DNA of 64,000 nt from Prosapia bicincta (lineage: Eukaryota; Arthropoda; Insecta; Hemiptera; Cercopidae). The position numbers and the translations under genes are program-made. This document shows, piece by piece, positions 36,455 through 47,678 of the stretch. The notes beneath the pieces were generated by a model. It did no database searches, was not told the DNA's origin, and saw nothing but the letters and a program-made list of their open reading frames with translations. Within the stretch, counting starts at the first letter, position 1. The number at the start of each line of letters is the position of its first letter. The stretch spans positions 285,296,925 to 285,360,924 of the forward strand of contig JBAIZL010000001.1 in assembly GCA_036971475.1 (NCBI GenBank), read 5' to 3'.

Positions 36455-36552
<98 letters not shown>
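36442..36552. repeat. (TG)n microsatellite with a TA interruption
   Basis: TG runs 36442-36455, TATATATATA to 36465, then about 44 further TG dinucleotides. Confidence 0.97.
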
Positions 36553-36553
<1 letters not shown>

Positions 36554-36914
36554 CCTGAGCCTTAGTTCCTTATTAACTGGACCAACAGGGTTGTTTCTTG
36601 TTATAACGACAAAATAATGTCTATTCTATTTGTCCCAGTATTTAAAAAAACTATTTGTCGAATGTCTGGTTTTTCCCAAAAATATAATTCCTGTCGAGAA
36701 GTCAACTGGAATGACGTATAACAGACAAGACGCCCCCCATTTGTTGTTTTCAATACATCACTGTCAAGTGTTTCACAAGTTTGTTCTCTGCTGACTGAAT
36801 TGTTATTATTTATAACAGGATGGGTGAAACTGACTCGGAGTTTGAAAAGATTGCTAATGACTAATGTGACAATGTTCATATAAGTATCGTCTCATGAAAC
36901 ATTTCATTACTCAA

Positions 36915-36918
<4 letters not shown>

Positions 36919-37004
<86 letters not shown>
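36919..37004. repeat. (TA)n microsatellite
   Basis: About 43 uninterrupted TA dinucleotides. Confidence 0.97.
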
Positions 37005-37005
<1 letters not shown>

Positions 37006-37029
37006 CGGATCTATTACAGCTGTCGCCGT

Positions 37030-37450
37030 CTCTCCGTCTCAAATATACAATTTCTTCTGTCATACGTAAATGCCTTTGCCAGGCTTCTTAGTCATTGCTT
37101 CGTCGATTCCATTACCCTAACTTCTTGCTGGTCGTCCCCTTTCTTTTTCCAGGAGGAATCCACTCAAGTACTTTTCGGGGGGGGGGGGGGTGCCTGTCTT
37201 CTACCATCCTCTTTACATGTCTAAACCATGCCAATTTCCTTCTCTCTGTCAGTTACACTTCTATTAGTTTTAAAATTTGTTCATTTCTGATCCTTTTCAA
37301 GTATCGATTTACCGCAGCTTTGTCGTAAATAGTCCATTTCCAACGTCATTAACTTGTTATTACAGTTTATTAGGGTTTAGTAACATCCCATACCTCTGAA
37401 CCGTAGAGTGTAACGCTCTGAACAATACTTTTATAAATTCGTTTTTTTGT
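37030..37450 (-). pseudogene. Decayed LINE reverse-transcriptase C-terminal fragment
   Basis: The minus strand reads RIYKSIVQSVTLYGSEVWDV, then after stops LEMDYLRQSCGKS, RIRNEQILKLIEV, RRKLAWFRHVKRM and KVLEWIPPGKRKGRPARS, ending GIDEAMTKK. This is the usual C-terminal order of insect LINE polymerases (LYGSEtW ... LRrsCG ... RIRNEeI ... LxWFGHVxRM ... PGKRxxGRPrktW). Stops, frameshifts and a G14 tract in the middle show it is dead. It sits inside the giant intron of the minus-strand gene, in the same orientation. The wording differs from the 8.6-9.1 kb fragment, so it is a different family. Confidence 0.85.
37177..37190. repeat. G14 homopolymer inside the LINE fragment
   Basis: Fourteen consecutive G on the plus strand interrupt the LINE reading frame (DRHP ... 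RKVLEW). Likely replication slippage or assembly uncertainty. Confidence 0.9.
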
Positions 37451-38019
37451 TTCTCTCGTGATTGTCTTTTGCCAGAGAGAGTTTGAAACTCGTGTCACCG
37501 CTCAGCCTTTATTTCTTCTCAGGGCAGACCTTTTCTACTATATATTTCCAGGCAGTCCTGAAAACTATTTATACACTTTAAAAAGAACCCAAATTTGACA
37601 TAAGGTCTATACGATTAAGATTCATCGAATAATAACAAGACTGAATTTGATTCAAGGCGAAAAGTATGTAAATGTTATCGTTGTCTGATAGCTAAGGCAT
37701 TGGAGATGCAGTGGTAAATCATTACTGTGTAAAGGGCGTTGGAGTTAAAATATTGTTGGCATTGAAAAGTAGTGTCTTTCGAAGAATAACGATAAATTTT
37801 ATACACGGTGTATATCTGGTAACCTTATCAGATATGAGTAGGGGATGTAGACATCGATTAAGGGATGTACACGAAATACTGGGAATTATTAAAACATAAT
37901 CTGCTGAAGAATAGCTATCGATTTAATAAACCCAAATAATTTTTTCATCACATTTCTTAGGAAAATGCTTGTCATTTAATACGTTTGTAAAAATATTTAT
38001 TTTTAGTGACAATTTTTCT
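37451..38019. other. Nothing recognised
   Basis: Up to about 37500 may still be LINE flank. The plus frame 37711-37899 has no motif. Confidence 0.4.
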
Positions 38020-38170
38020 AGCCACCTACACAAACTTATTTTTCTCTCAGGATACGTTATGAGTCAGCTCAAAGTGAATTAAATGAAAACATATGATTTT
38101 ATATATCAGCTTATTTTATGATGAACTTTATCTAGTAAAAGTAAAACAACTGTTTAAACCGTAGCTTGTG
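38020..38170 (+). repeat. Dispersed repeat R1, diverged copy e
   Basis: Contains ctcaaagtgaattaaatgaa and aacatatgattttatatatc, then agtaaaacaactgttt, matching in order the reverse complement of the 47.3 and 58.9 kb copies. Confidence 0.5.
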
Positions 38171-39705
38171 ATACATTATTTATTGAACATTGTTAAAGAA
38201 AAAGGTTATTATATAATAGTTTTGCATCAGGTAATAAATATACTAATTTATTTCAATTTAGATAAACCTCAATACAAATAATTCAATAAACCGATAGCAA
38301 TAAGTTATGTGTCCAATGTTTAAAGTGAATATATTCTTAGAAACGTCTGATAGTTTTAAAGAACTGATTGGAATTTTTTTAAAATGATATTCAGTAAACA
38401 CTGAATAAATATTTTCTACTTTATTTTATAATTAACTACAAATAAATATCTTTTTTATTATAAAACAATTGATTTATAATCTTATAACCTCATTTCATTC
38501 ACTGAAAATTTTGCAAAAACTATTAGCTCTAATTTGTTATTCAAATTTGATGTTAAATGTAAAATGTCGGTATTATAGTTTCTTATATTATCACAAAATG
38601 GTAATTTATTATTACTCAAAATTAAATATTTTTTGTAGTGTACTTAAAATTTCTGTAGACATAGCTATAAAGTTTTTTACTTCTGTCAGCACTCCCTCAA
38701 TTTGTTAATATTTTAGGACAAATTAAAGGATCAATAGGCTAGTTAATGAAAAATATTCATATATAATTTTTTTTTAATGTGAGATTATATAATTCAAAAA
38801 TGTGAGATATAAAAGCACAGTTATTAAAATTTTTAATATCCAATTGCAGTTTATATTCCTTACAATTTTTTTTAAACATCTATAACGAGATATCTAAAAT
38901 CCTAACTACCAACTGCAGAGATTGTCTGACAAAGCCATTGAAATTATTGAATTATGCTAAAATGTGTGGTCCGATATCCATTTGATCTCTACCAAGGTCT
39001 GATACCAAAACCACCTGTACGTTGGTGGATGCAATAAGTAAAATATATCTGGATGAAATTGTATCCTTAATTTGTGTAACAAGTTTATATATAAATAAAT
39101 TAATAAGACAAGTAGGAAAGTCGAAAATATTACGAATAAAAAAACATTACAGTTTCAAACTGATAGTGGCTTTGAAAGTATCCTAACGAAGTTGGATACT
39201 TGAAGAAATTGGTTCGAGATATCGACGGATTTGTTGCATGAAAACCGCGGAACCTCGTACACAGTTGTTGCGTTAATATAGAAGGATTAAAAGTCCTGTT
39301 TTAAGCTTTAAATGACTTTGAATATTTCGTTTCAATATCGAACGTAACCTCTACTCGAGCGGTTTCGTCGAGGGTGCGGAAAAGTCTCTTGAGATGAGAA
39401 GCGGAAAATAATTTAATATTTCCAGCTTAAAACTTCGTCCTAAATTGCTCCAAGTTTTGATGTAAAACTGCAAACAACCTTCCACTTCAATATGGAAAAC
39501 CTCGGAGATATACAGCACTGGTTTACCCAAATGTTTTTTTGGGTTGGTGGGGAGGCGAGCATTTTGAGGCAGACTGTATAATAATGCTTACCAAGGTGAG
39601 ATAGTCGAAGAATTAAGGATAGGATTAAAATAGGCACGTGCCAATCTTCTGATGTAGGAGTAGAAGGAGAAACTCTAGGGCCTAAGATGTTTAGTGAGGG
39701 AAAAC
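38171..39705. other. Nothing recognised
   Basis: AT-rich, with short chance frames only. Confidence 0.4.
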
Positions 39706-40320
39706 GTAACCGTGCACTTGGCCTTGAGATATCGCAGTAGGCGAAACGGGAGGCACGAGAAGAGCCCTAGCGTAGAAATGTGTTCTGCGCACGTGCTGTC
39801 AATGTGTTCCTCACCTACAAACATAGGCCTACCGGTACGCTAGTTTTTTAGATGTTATATTTGAGTAAGTAATATAAGTACTTACAGATAGGTAAAAGTA
39901 CTAATTTTACTAAGATAGGGTGCACAAATCAAATTAAATATTATCCCGTTTCTGAATTGTAATTTTCTGTAAATATGACGTTGTGTTAAAAAATGTTTTT
40001 GGGAATGAACTTATAGTTTTGATCTGCCTTGGGTCAGGGCTCTTCTCGTGTGCCGGTAACAGTAGAGGGTCAGTATAAATACTTTCCTACTAACATGATA
40101 AGGACTGTCAAGATACTGACTTGCTTGAGAAGGTCGATATTAGATAAATTCGATGACAAATTAGCGTCGGTCTGAAATAAGTCTTGGAAATATGTGTAGA
40201 CATATCGGATGCAGAAGCTGTAGATGTATAGAGCATTCTGAGTATGTAACATGTTTCAAGAAGTGGTAGTACACGAGAAAACTCGTCCGATATCTCAAGG
40301 CCAAGTGCACGGTTACGTGG
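39706..40320 (-). mobile_element. MITE-like element, copy B, interrupted
   Basis: Ends are near-perfect terminal inverted repeats: cgtaaccgtgcacttggcct then tgagatatcg on the left, and cgatatctcaaggccaagtg then cacggttacg on the right. The right half (40060-40320) is the reverse complement of copy A at 3.9 kb. Copy A lacks about 300 bp present here, which marks an insertion. No coding capacity. Confidence 0.8.
39750..40058. mobile_element. Small inverted-repeat element nested in MITE copy B
   Basis: Sequence absent from copy A begins with gcacgagaagagccct (39752) and ends with agggctcttctcgtgtgcc (about 40034-40052), which are inverted repeats of each other. The simplest reading is a second MITE that inserted into the first. 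Exact ends and target duplication are not resolved. Confidence 0.6.
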
Positions 40321-40886
40321 CCCCTGACTATACACTTCTACTGATATCCAGGGACGCATTATTAGCAATGAAAAACTTCTTGTAGCCTACTCAACATTGG
40401 ATTGAATCTACCTCGTATAAAAAAGTAGTAGATAGTGTACAAGAAGATACAACAGAAAGGCATTTAACAAAAATACGAATAATATAGATAGTGTACAAGA
40501 AGATGCAACGAAGAGTCATTTATACACTAATATATTCATACAAAGGCAATATATATGAAGGGCTATTTAAAACGTAAGAAACCATCCTACCCGACTACCT
40601 GCCTTAAACCGTCGAAAGTCGCATATTTTTCATTTACAACCATCTACTCATAAATAATGTAATATATTTATGTAGGCTTGTGGAACCTGAAAACCCAGAT
40701 GGAGACACTAAAGGAATTCCGGAAAATGGTGAACAATTCAATTGTAATACCTTAGCCCATTTACTGTAGTGAATGTGACCCAAACAATGGATCTTGATTT
40801 GAAGTCGTTCCTTGATGAGCGTTACGTGAAAAAATGTCCTTTCATAATCCAAGAATTGAAGGACGTAAGTGTAGAAGGAAGAAGTG
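40321..40886. other. Unrecognised, with one short local duplication
   Basis: tagatagtgtacaagaagat occurs at about 40430 and 40487 with similar flanks. No gene seen. Confidence 0.5.
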
Positions 40887-43800
40887 TAACATCTTCGTCT
40901 AAGAAACTTCTACAGCACCGATCAAATTACAGTAAGATCTTCGCCTAAGAGACTTCTATACCACCGATCAACCTACAGTAACATCTTCGTCTAAGAGACT
41001 TCTACCATCTATCCACCTACAGTAACATCTTCGTCTAAGAGACTTCTATACCACCGATCAACCTACAGTAAGATCTTCGCCTAAGAGACTTCTATACCAT
41101 CTATCCACCTACAGTAACATCTTCGTCTAAGAGTCTTCTATACCATCTATCCACCTACAGTAAGATCTTCGTCTAAGAGACTTCTATACCACCGATCCAC
41201 CTACAATAACATCCTCGTCTAAGAGACTTCTATACAACCGATCCACCTACAATAACATCTTCGTCTAAGAGTCTTCTATACCACCGATCAACCTACAGTA
41301 AGATCTTCGTCTAAGAGACTTCTATACCACCGATCCACCTACAATAACATCTTCGCCTAAGAGACTTCTATACCACCGATCAACCTACAGTAACAACTTC
41401 GTCTAAGAGACTTCTATACCACCGATCCACCTACAATAACATCTTCGCCTAAGAGACTTCTATACCACCGATCAACCTACAGTAAGATCTTCGTCTAAGA
41501 GACTTCTATACCACCGATCAACCTACAGTAACAACTTCGTCTAAGAGTCTTCTATACCACCGATCAACCTACAATAACATCTTCGTCTAAGAGACTTCTA
41601 TACCACCGATCAACCTACAGTAAGATCTTCGTCTAAGAGACTTCTATACCACCGATCAACCTACAGTACCATCTTCGTCTAAGAGATTTCTATACCACCT
41701 ATCAACCTACAATAACATCTTCGCCTAAGAGACTTCTATACCACCGATCAACCTACAGTAACATCTTCGCCTAAGAGACTTCTATACCACCGATCAACCT
41801 ACAATAACATCTTCGCCAAAGAGACTTCTATACCACCGATCAACCTACAGTAACATCTTCGCCTAAGAGACTTCTATACCACCGATCAGCCTACAATAAC
41901 ATCTTCGTCTAAGAGACTTCTATACCACCGATCAACCTACAGTAACATCTTCGCCTAAGAGACTTCTATATCACCGATCAACCTACAATAACATCTTCGT
42001 CTAAGAGACTTCTATACCACCGATCAACCTATAGTAACATCTTCGCCTAAGAGACTTCTATACCACCGATCAACCTACAATAACATCTTCGCCTAAGAGA
42101 CTTCTATACCACCGATCAACCTACAGTAACATCTTCGCCTAAGAGTCTTCTATACCACCGATCAACCTACAGTAACATCTTCGCCTAAGAGACTTCTATA
42201 CCACCGATCAACCTACAATAACATCTTCGCCTAAGAGACTTCTATACCACCGATCAACCTACAGTAACATCTTCGCCTAAGAGACTTCTATACCACCGAT
42301 CAACCTACAATAACATCTTCGCCTAAGAGTCTTCTATACCACCGATCAACCTACAGTAACATCTTCGCCTAAGAGACTTCTATACCACCGATCAACCTAC
42401 AATAACATCTTCGCCTAAGAGTCTTCTATACCACCGATCAACCTACAATAACATCTTCGTCTAAGAGACTTCTATACCACCGATCAACCTACAGTAACAT
42501 CTTCGCCTAAGAGACTTCTATACCACCGATCAACCTACAGTAACATCTTCGCCTAAGAGACTTCTATAGCACCGATCCAACTACAGTAACATCTTCGTCT
42601 AAGAGACTTCTATACCACCGATCAACCTACAGTAACATCTTCGCCTAAGAGACTTCTATACCAACGATCAACCTACAATAACATCTTCGCCTAAGAGACT
42701 TCTATAGCACCGATCCAACTATAGTAACATCTTCGTCTAAGAGACTTCTATACCACCGATCAACCTACAGTAACATCTTCGCCTAAGAGACTTCTATACC
42801 ACCGATCAACCTACAGTACCATCTTCGTCTAAGAGACTTCTATACCACCGATCAACCTACAGTAACATCTTCGCCTAAGAGACTTCTATACCACCTATCA
42901 ACCTACAATAACATCTTCGCCTAAGAGACTTCTATACCACCGATCAACCTACAGTAACATCTTCGCCTAAGAGACTTCTATACCACCGATCAACCTACAA
43001 TAACATCTTCGCCAAAGAGACTTCTATACCACCGATCAACCTACAGTAACATCTTCGCCTAAGAGACTTCTATACCACCGATCAGCCTACAATAACATCT
43101 TCGTCTAAGAGACTTCTATACCACCGATCAACCTACAGTAACATCTTCGCCTAAGAGACTTCTATATCACCGATCAACCTACAATAACATCTTCGTCTAA
43201 GAGACTTCTATACCACCGATCAACCTACAGTAACATCTTCGCCTAAGAGACTTCTATACCACCGATCAACCTACAATAACATCTTCGCCTAAGAGACTTC
43301 TATACCACCGATCAACCTACAGTAACATCTTCGCCTAAGAGTCTTCTATACCACCGATCAACCTACAGTAACATCTTCGCCTAAGAGACTTCTATACCAC
43401 CGATCAACCTACAATAACATCTTCGCCTAAGAGACTTCTATACCACCGATCAACCTACAGTAACATCTTCGCCTAAGAGACTTCTATACCACCGATCAAC
43501 CTACAATAACATCTTCGCCTAAGAGTCTTCTATACCACCGATCAACCTACAGTAACATCTTCGCCTAAGAGACTTCTATACCACCGATCAACCTACAATA
43601 ACATCTTCGCCTAAGAGTCTTCTATACCACCGATCAACCTACAATAACATCTTCGTCTAAGAGACTTCTATACCACCGATCAACCTACAGTAACATCTTC
43701 GCCTAAGAGACTTCTATACCACCGATCAACCTACAGTAACATCTTCGCCTAAGAGACTTCTATACCACCGATCAACCTACAATAACATCTTCGCCTAAGA

Positions 43801-45135
43801 GACTTCTATACCACCGATCAACCTACAGTAACATCTTCGTCTAAGAGACTTCTATGCCACCGATCAACCTACAGTAACATCTTCGCCTAAGAGACTTCTA
43901 TACCACCGATGAACTTACAGTAACATCTTCGCCTAAGAGACTTCTATACCACCGATCAACCTACAATAACATCTTCGCCTAAGAGACTTCTATACCACCG
44001 ATGAACCTACAGTAACATCTTCGCCTAAGAGACTTCTATACCACCGATCAACCTACAATAACATCTTCGTCTAAGAGACTTCTATACCACCGATCAACCT
44101 ACAGTAACATCTTCGCCTAAGAGACTTCTATACCACCGATCAACCTACAGTAACATCTTCGCCTAAGAGACTTCTATAGCACCGATCCAACTACAGTAAC
44201 ATCTTCGTCTAAGAGACTTCTATACCACCGATCCACCTACAGTAATATCTTCGTGTAAGAGACTTCTATACCACCGATCAACCTACAGTAACATCTTCGC
44301 CTAAGAGACTTCTATACCACCGATCAACCTACAGTACCATCTTCGTCTAAGAGACTTCTATACCACCGATCCACCTACAGTAACATCTTCGTTTAAGATT
44401 CTTCTATACCACCGATCCACCTACAGTAACATCTTCGCCTAAGAGACTTCTATACCACCGATCCACCTACAGTAACATCATCGTCTAAGATTGTTCTATA
44501 CCACCGATCCACCTACAGTAACATCTTCGTCTAAGAGACTTCTATACCACCGATCCACCTACAGTAACATCTTCGTCTAAGATTCTTCTATACCACCGAT
44601 CCACCTACAGTAACATTTTCGTCTAAGAGACTTCTATACCACCGATCCACCTACAGTAACATCTTCGTCTAAGATTCTTCTATACCACCGATCCACCTAC
44701 AGTAACATCTTCGTCTAAGATTCTTCTATACCACCGATCCACCTACAGTAACATCTTCGTCTAAGAGACTTCTATACCACCGATCCACCTACAGTAACAT
44801 CTTCGTCTAAGATTCTTCTATACCACCGATCCACCTACAGTAACATCTTCGTCTAAGAGACTTCTATACCACCGATCCACCTACAGTAACATCTTCGTCT
44901 AAGATTCTTCTATACCACCGATCCACCTACAGTAACATCTTCGTCTAAGAGACTTCTATACCACCGATCCACCTACAGTAACATCTTCGTCTAAGATTCT
45001 TCTATACCACCGATCCACCTACAGTAACATCTTCGTCTAAGATTCTTCTATACCACCGATCCACCTACAGTAACATCTTCGTCTAAGAGACTTCTATACC
45101 ACCGATCCACCTACAGTAACATCTTCGTTTAAGAT
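40887..45135. repeat. Satellite-like array, 46-bp unit, about 92 copies
   Basis: Unit: acatcttcgtctaagagact, tctataccaccgatccacct, acagta. Variants: cgcc/cgtc, atcaac/atccac, cagta/caata, gagact/gattct. Proximal and middle copies mostly have atcaac, distal ones (from about 44340) atccac. Higher-order structure is visible: 41697-42565 and 42893-43761 share rare variants (ccacctatc, cgccaaagag, gatcagcct, tatatcacc) at a fixed offset of 1196 bp, which is 26 units. The distal part shows gagact and gattct units in partial alternation. Stops in all frames; no protein. Confidence 0.97.
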
Positions 45136-47279
45136 AACTCAGACAAGATGGTTCTTGTAGGTTTCATAAAACAATGATGGATCGCTGTTTTAAATGAAGT
45201 TATCCAATTTTTTATAAGAGAAACTCAGCAATAAGCTTTCTAATATCAAAACTTATTCTTTCAGTTTGATAATAGTATGATAATGTAAAGATTTAGTATA
45301 AAAAGGTTATTATTTTTAATAATTGGCAATGTTATTTATTTGTTTTTTTAATTAAAATTTCGTTTTTCTCAGTTTACAAATAAAGTTATATTGCTATTGT
45401 TTTCCCTGTGCGCTGGATATTATAAAATCAGAACCACTTTGGCCCTTTAGGATTATTCAAAGGACATTCTCAAATAAAATTAGCGTACTTAGTTTTTTTA
45501 GTTAATTACTAATTAATTTACTAATTAGTTTACTTAGTTAATTAGTTTCTTTTGTACGACTCTAGTGTAGACTACCTTCTTACAACCGCATCTGCAAGTA
45601 AAATCTATTCCTTAGTCGTTTACATATTTAGAAGTCAATGTAATCAATATATAAACATTGTAAATATTGTTATATGTAAATATTTATACGTAGTCTAGTA
45701 AATGTATATTTTGTATATATAAAACCTATATAGTTATAAAAATGTATAATTTTTTAAATTATTTTACAAATATTTATTTCTACAAGTTATAATTAATCGG
45801 TAGTAGATAAGTTAGCGCTTGCTAAATTGACAACGATAGTATATTTAATCGCTACCTATTCATATTATCTGAAGCGGTTAGAGAACTGATTCACGTCCGA
45901 CATAATACAAGAAAGGCCCTTAAACAATCTAAAGAGGCCACATGGTTGGGATTATATATTATATTTACTAATTGTGTAAGAGCAATAAGAGAACAATAGG
46001 CGACCTTTCGAGAGTTTGAAGTAGGTGATCAGATAAGATGCCCCTTACGTTTCCAAAACAGCAAATAATATTAAAATTCAATGACAAACATTTTTCAAAA
46101 TTTTAAAAAACAACACAAATTCGTTAAAAACTTTCTATTTGTTGGCAAATATATTCAAATGTACAAATATAAGAATGTTACAACAAAAAAAAATTATCAG
46201 GTACTTTTAGAACGTTAGCAACCCAGTCACACACTGGTCGATTGTCATGGCCACTCTGATCGCTGTGATCTACACAGATTCTCGTCTTGACCGTAACTCA
46301 CGGCCTCTTAGATATCGTGTTACCATTGCGCGACTACTGCCACTGCCATTGTTGGCGTGGGTCAAGGTTCGCACCTTCTACAAGGTCTGCTATTACAATA
46401 CTTTCACTACATTCGATTCCATTCACAGCGAGCGTCGGCGACGGCCGGTTCTTTCATCACTTCCACTTGTTAATTAGCAAACAATTAGCTTCTTTGATTT
46501 ATGGTTGTGGCTGAACAGTTGTTTCATGGCACTGGAATGAAATGCTGTATTTGAACCGTAAATGCATTTTAACGTTGGTTCAGCAATGTTTATTCAAATA
46601 GTCGAATATAACAGTATTTCAAAAGTATTTACAGTATTTGATTCCATCTTCACTTGAGCTAATAGTTTTTCATGAAAAACACTGTGTATCCTGTTCATGA
46701 AAATTTGGAACGTAACACTGTGACTGTCCCAAAAAAGCTAAAAGAGGAATGGAATCGAAAACTTTCGACATGAACATAAAGAGTTTGATTAAAAACAATC
46801 AGGTTTCAACTTACTAGCAGCAACACGTATCATTAGAAATTTCACCTTGTAAAAATAGTACAAAAATTAGCGTTTCCTGTATTCTCGCCAGGGCCTCGTC
46901 TACCTTTTTGAGACCTGCGTTTAGAAAACGTTTTATTCAGCACCCTGAAGGCGGCGTAACCGAAACGCGACGTACGTTGAACATTTTCACTTTCTTTCTT
47001 TATTGAACTGGCTTCTTATTTTAACTTTATTTTTAAAAAAATGCTACCTAGGAAGAAATTCCAACGGTTTTTACATTTGTTTATGCATAATTATTTACCC
47101 TATGCAGGAAGGTAACATGACAAAAAATAGGTTATGCCGTTTGAAGGAGTGCCTACATAAGTGAAAAATTTCAGAGCCTCGTCTACAGAACCTTTGCGAT
47201 AAACATTTAAAATTGAGGAGTGGGGGTGATAAACTACCTGAACATTTGTTATCAGACCCGCTTTTTCATTTAAAATATT
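45136..47279. other. Mostly AT-rich; GC-richer patch at 46.2-46.5 kb
   Basis: Two overlapping plus frames at 46247-46514 follow a GC-richer patch but have no recognisable domain or supporting splice sites. A weak hammerhead-like core is noted at 46945-46970 (see findings). Short att/aat duplications (ttagttaattactaattaat) at 45495-45550. Confidence 0.4.
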
Positions 47280-47590
47280 GGATTAAAAATACGTAACCTA
47301 TTATTATCGTTATATTGAATTATTTGTACTGAGATTTATCCAAATTTAAATAAATTGATATATTTATTAACTGATAAAAAATATTTAATAATAACCTTTT
47401 CGCTTAACAACATAACGTGTAACATAAATCAGCTGTTGCATGAAGTAATTAGTTATCATTTATTTGACTTTGAGGTGACTCATACCATAACCTGATAGAA
47501 TTTATTATTCTGAAAGAAATTATACTGACTTGAAATCGTATGTTTTTGTCCATCCAATTAGTTTTTGTAGACGATGTTATAAGAGGTTTT
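47280..47590 (-). repeat. Dispersed repeat R1, copy f, inverted
   Basis: Contains aacataacgtgtaacataaa, tcagctgttgcatgaa and tttatttgactttga, in the order expected for inverted R1. The part from 47300 also matches 58873 onward. Confidence 0.65.
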
Positions 47591-47678
47591 CGCTTCAATT
47601 GTTACTAATAATTATTTGGATTTCTATAATGTCATGATTAGAAACAAAAGTAAGTACTTGAAAAGTTATAATCTGAAG

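Noticed and set aside
40887..45135. CRISPR-like array of 46-bp repeats
   Set aside because: Units are contiguous with no unique spacers, in a eukaryotic intron; this is a tandem satellite.
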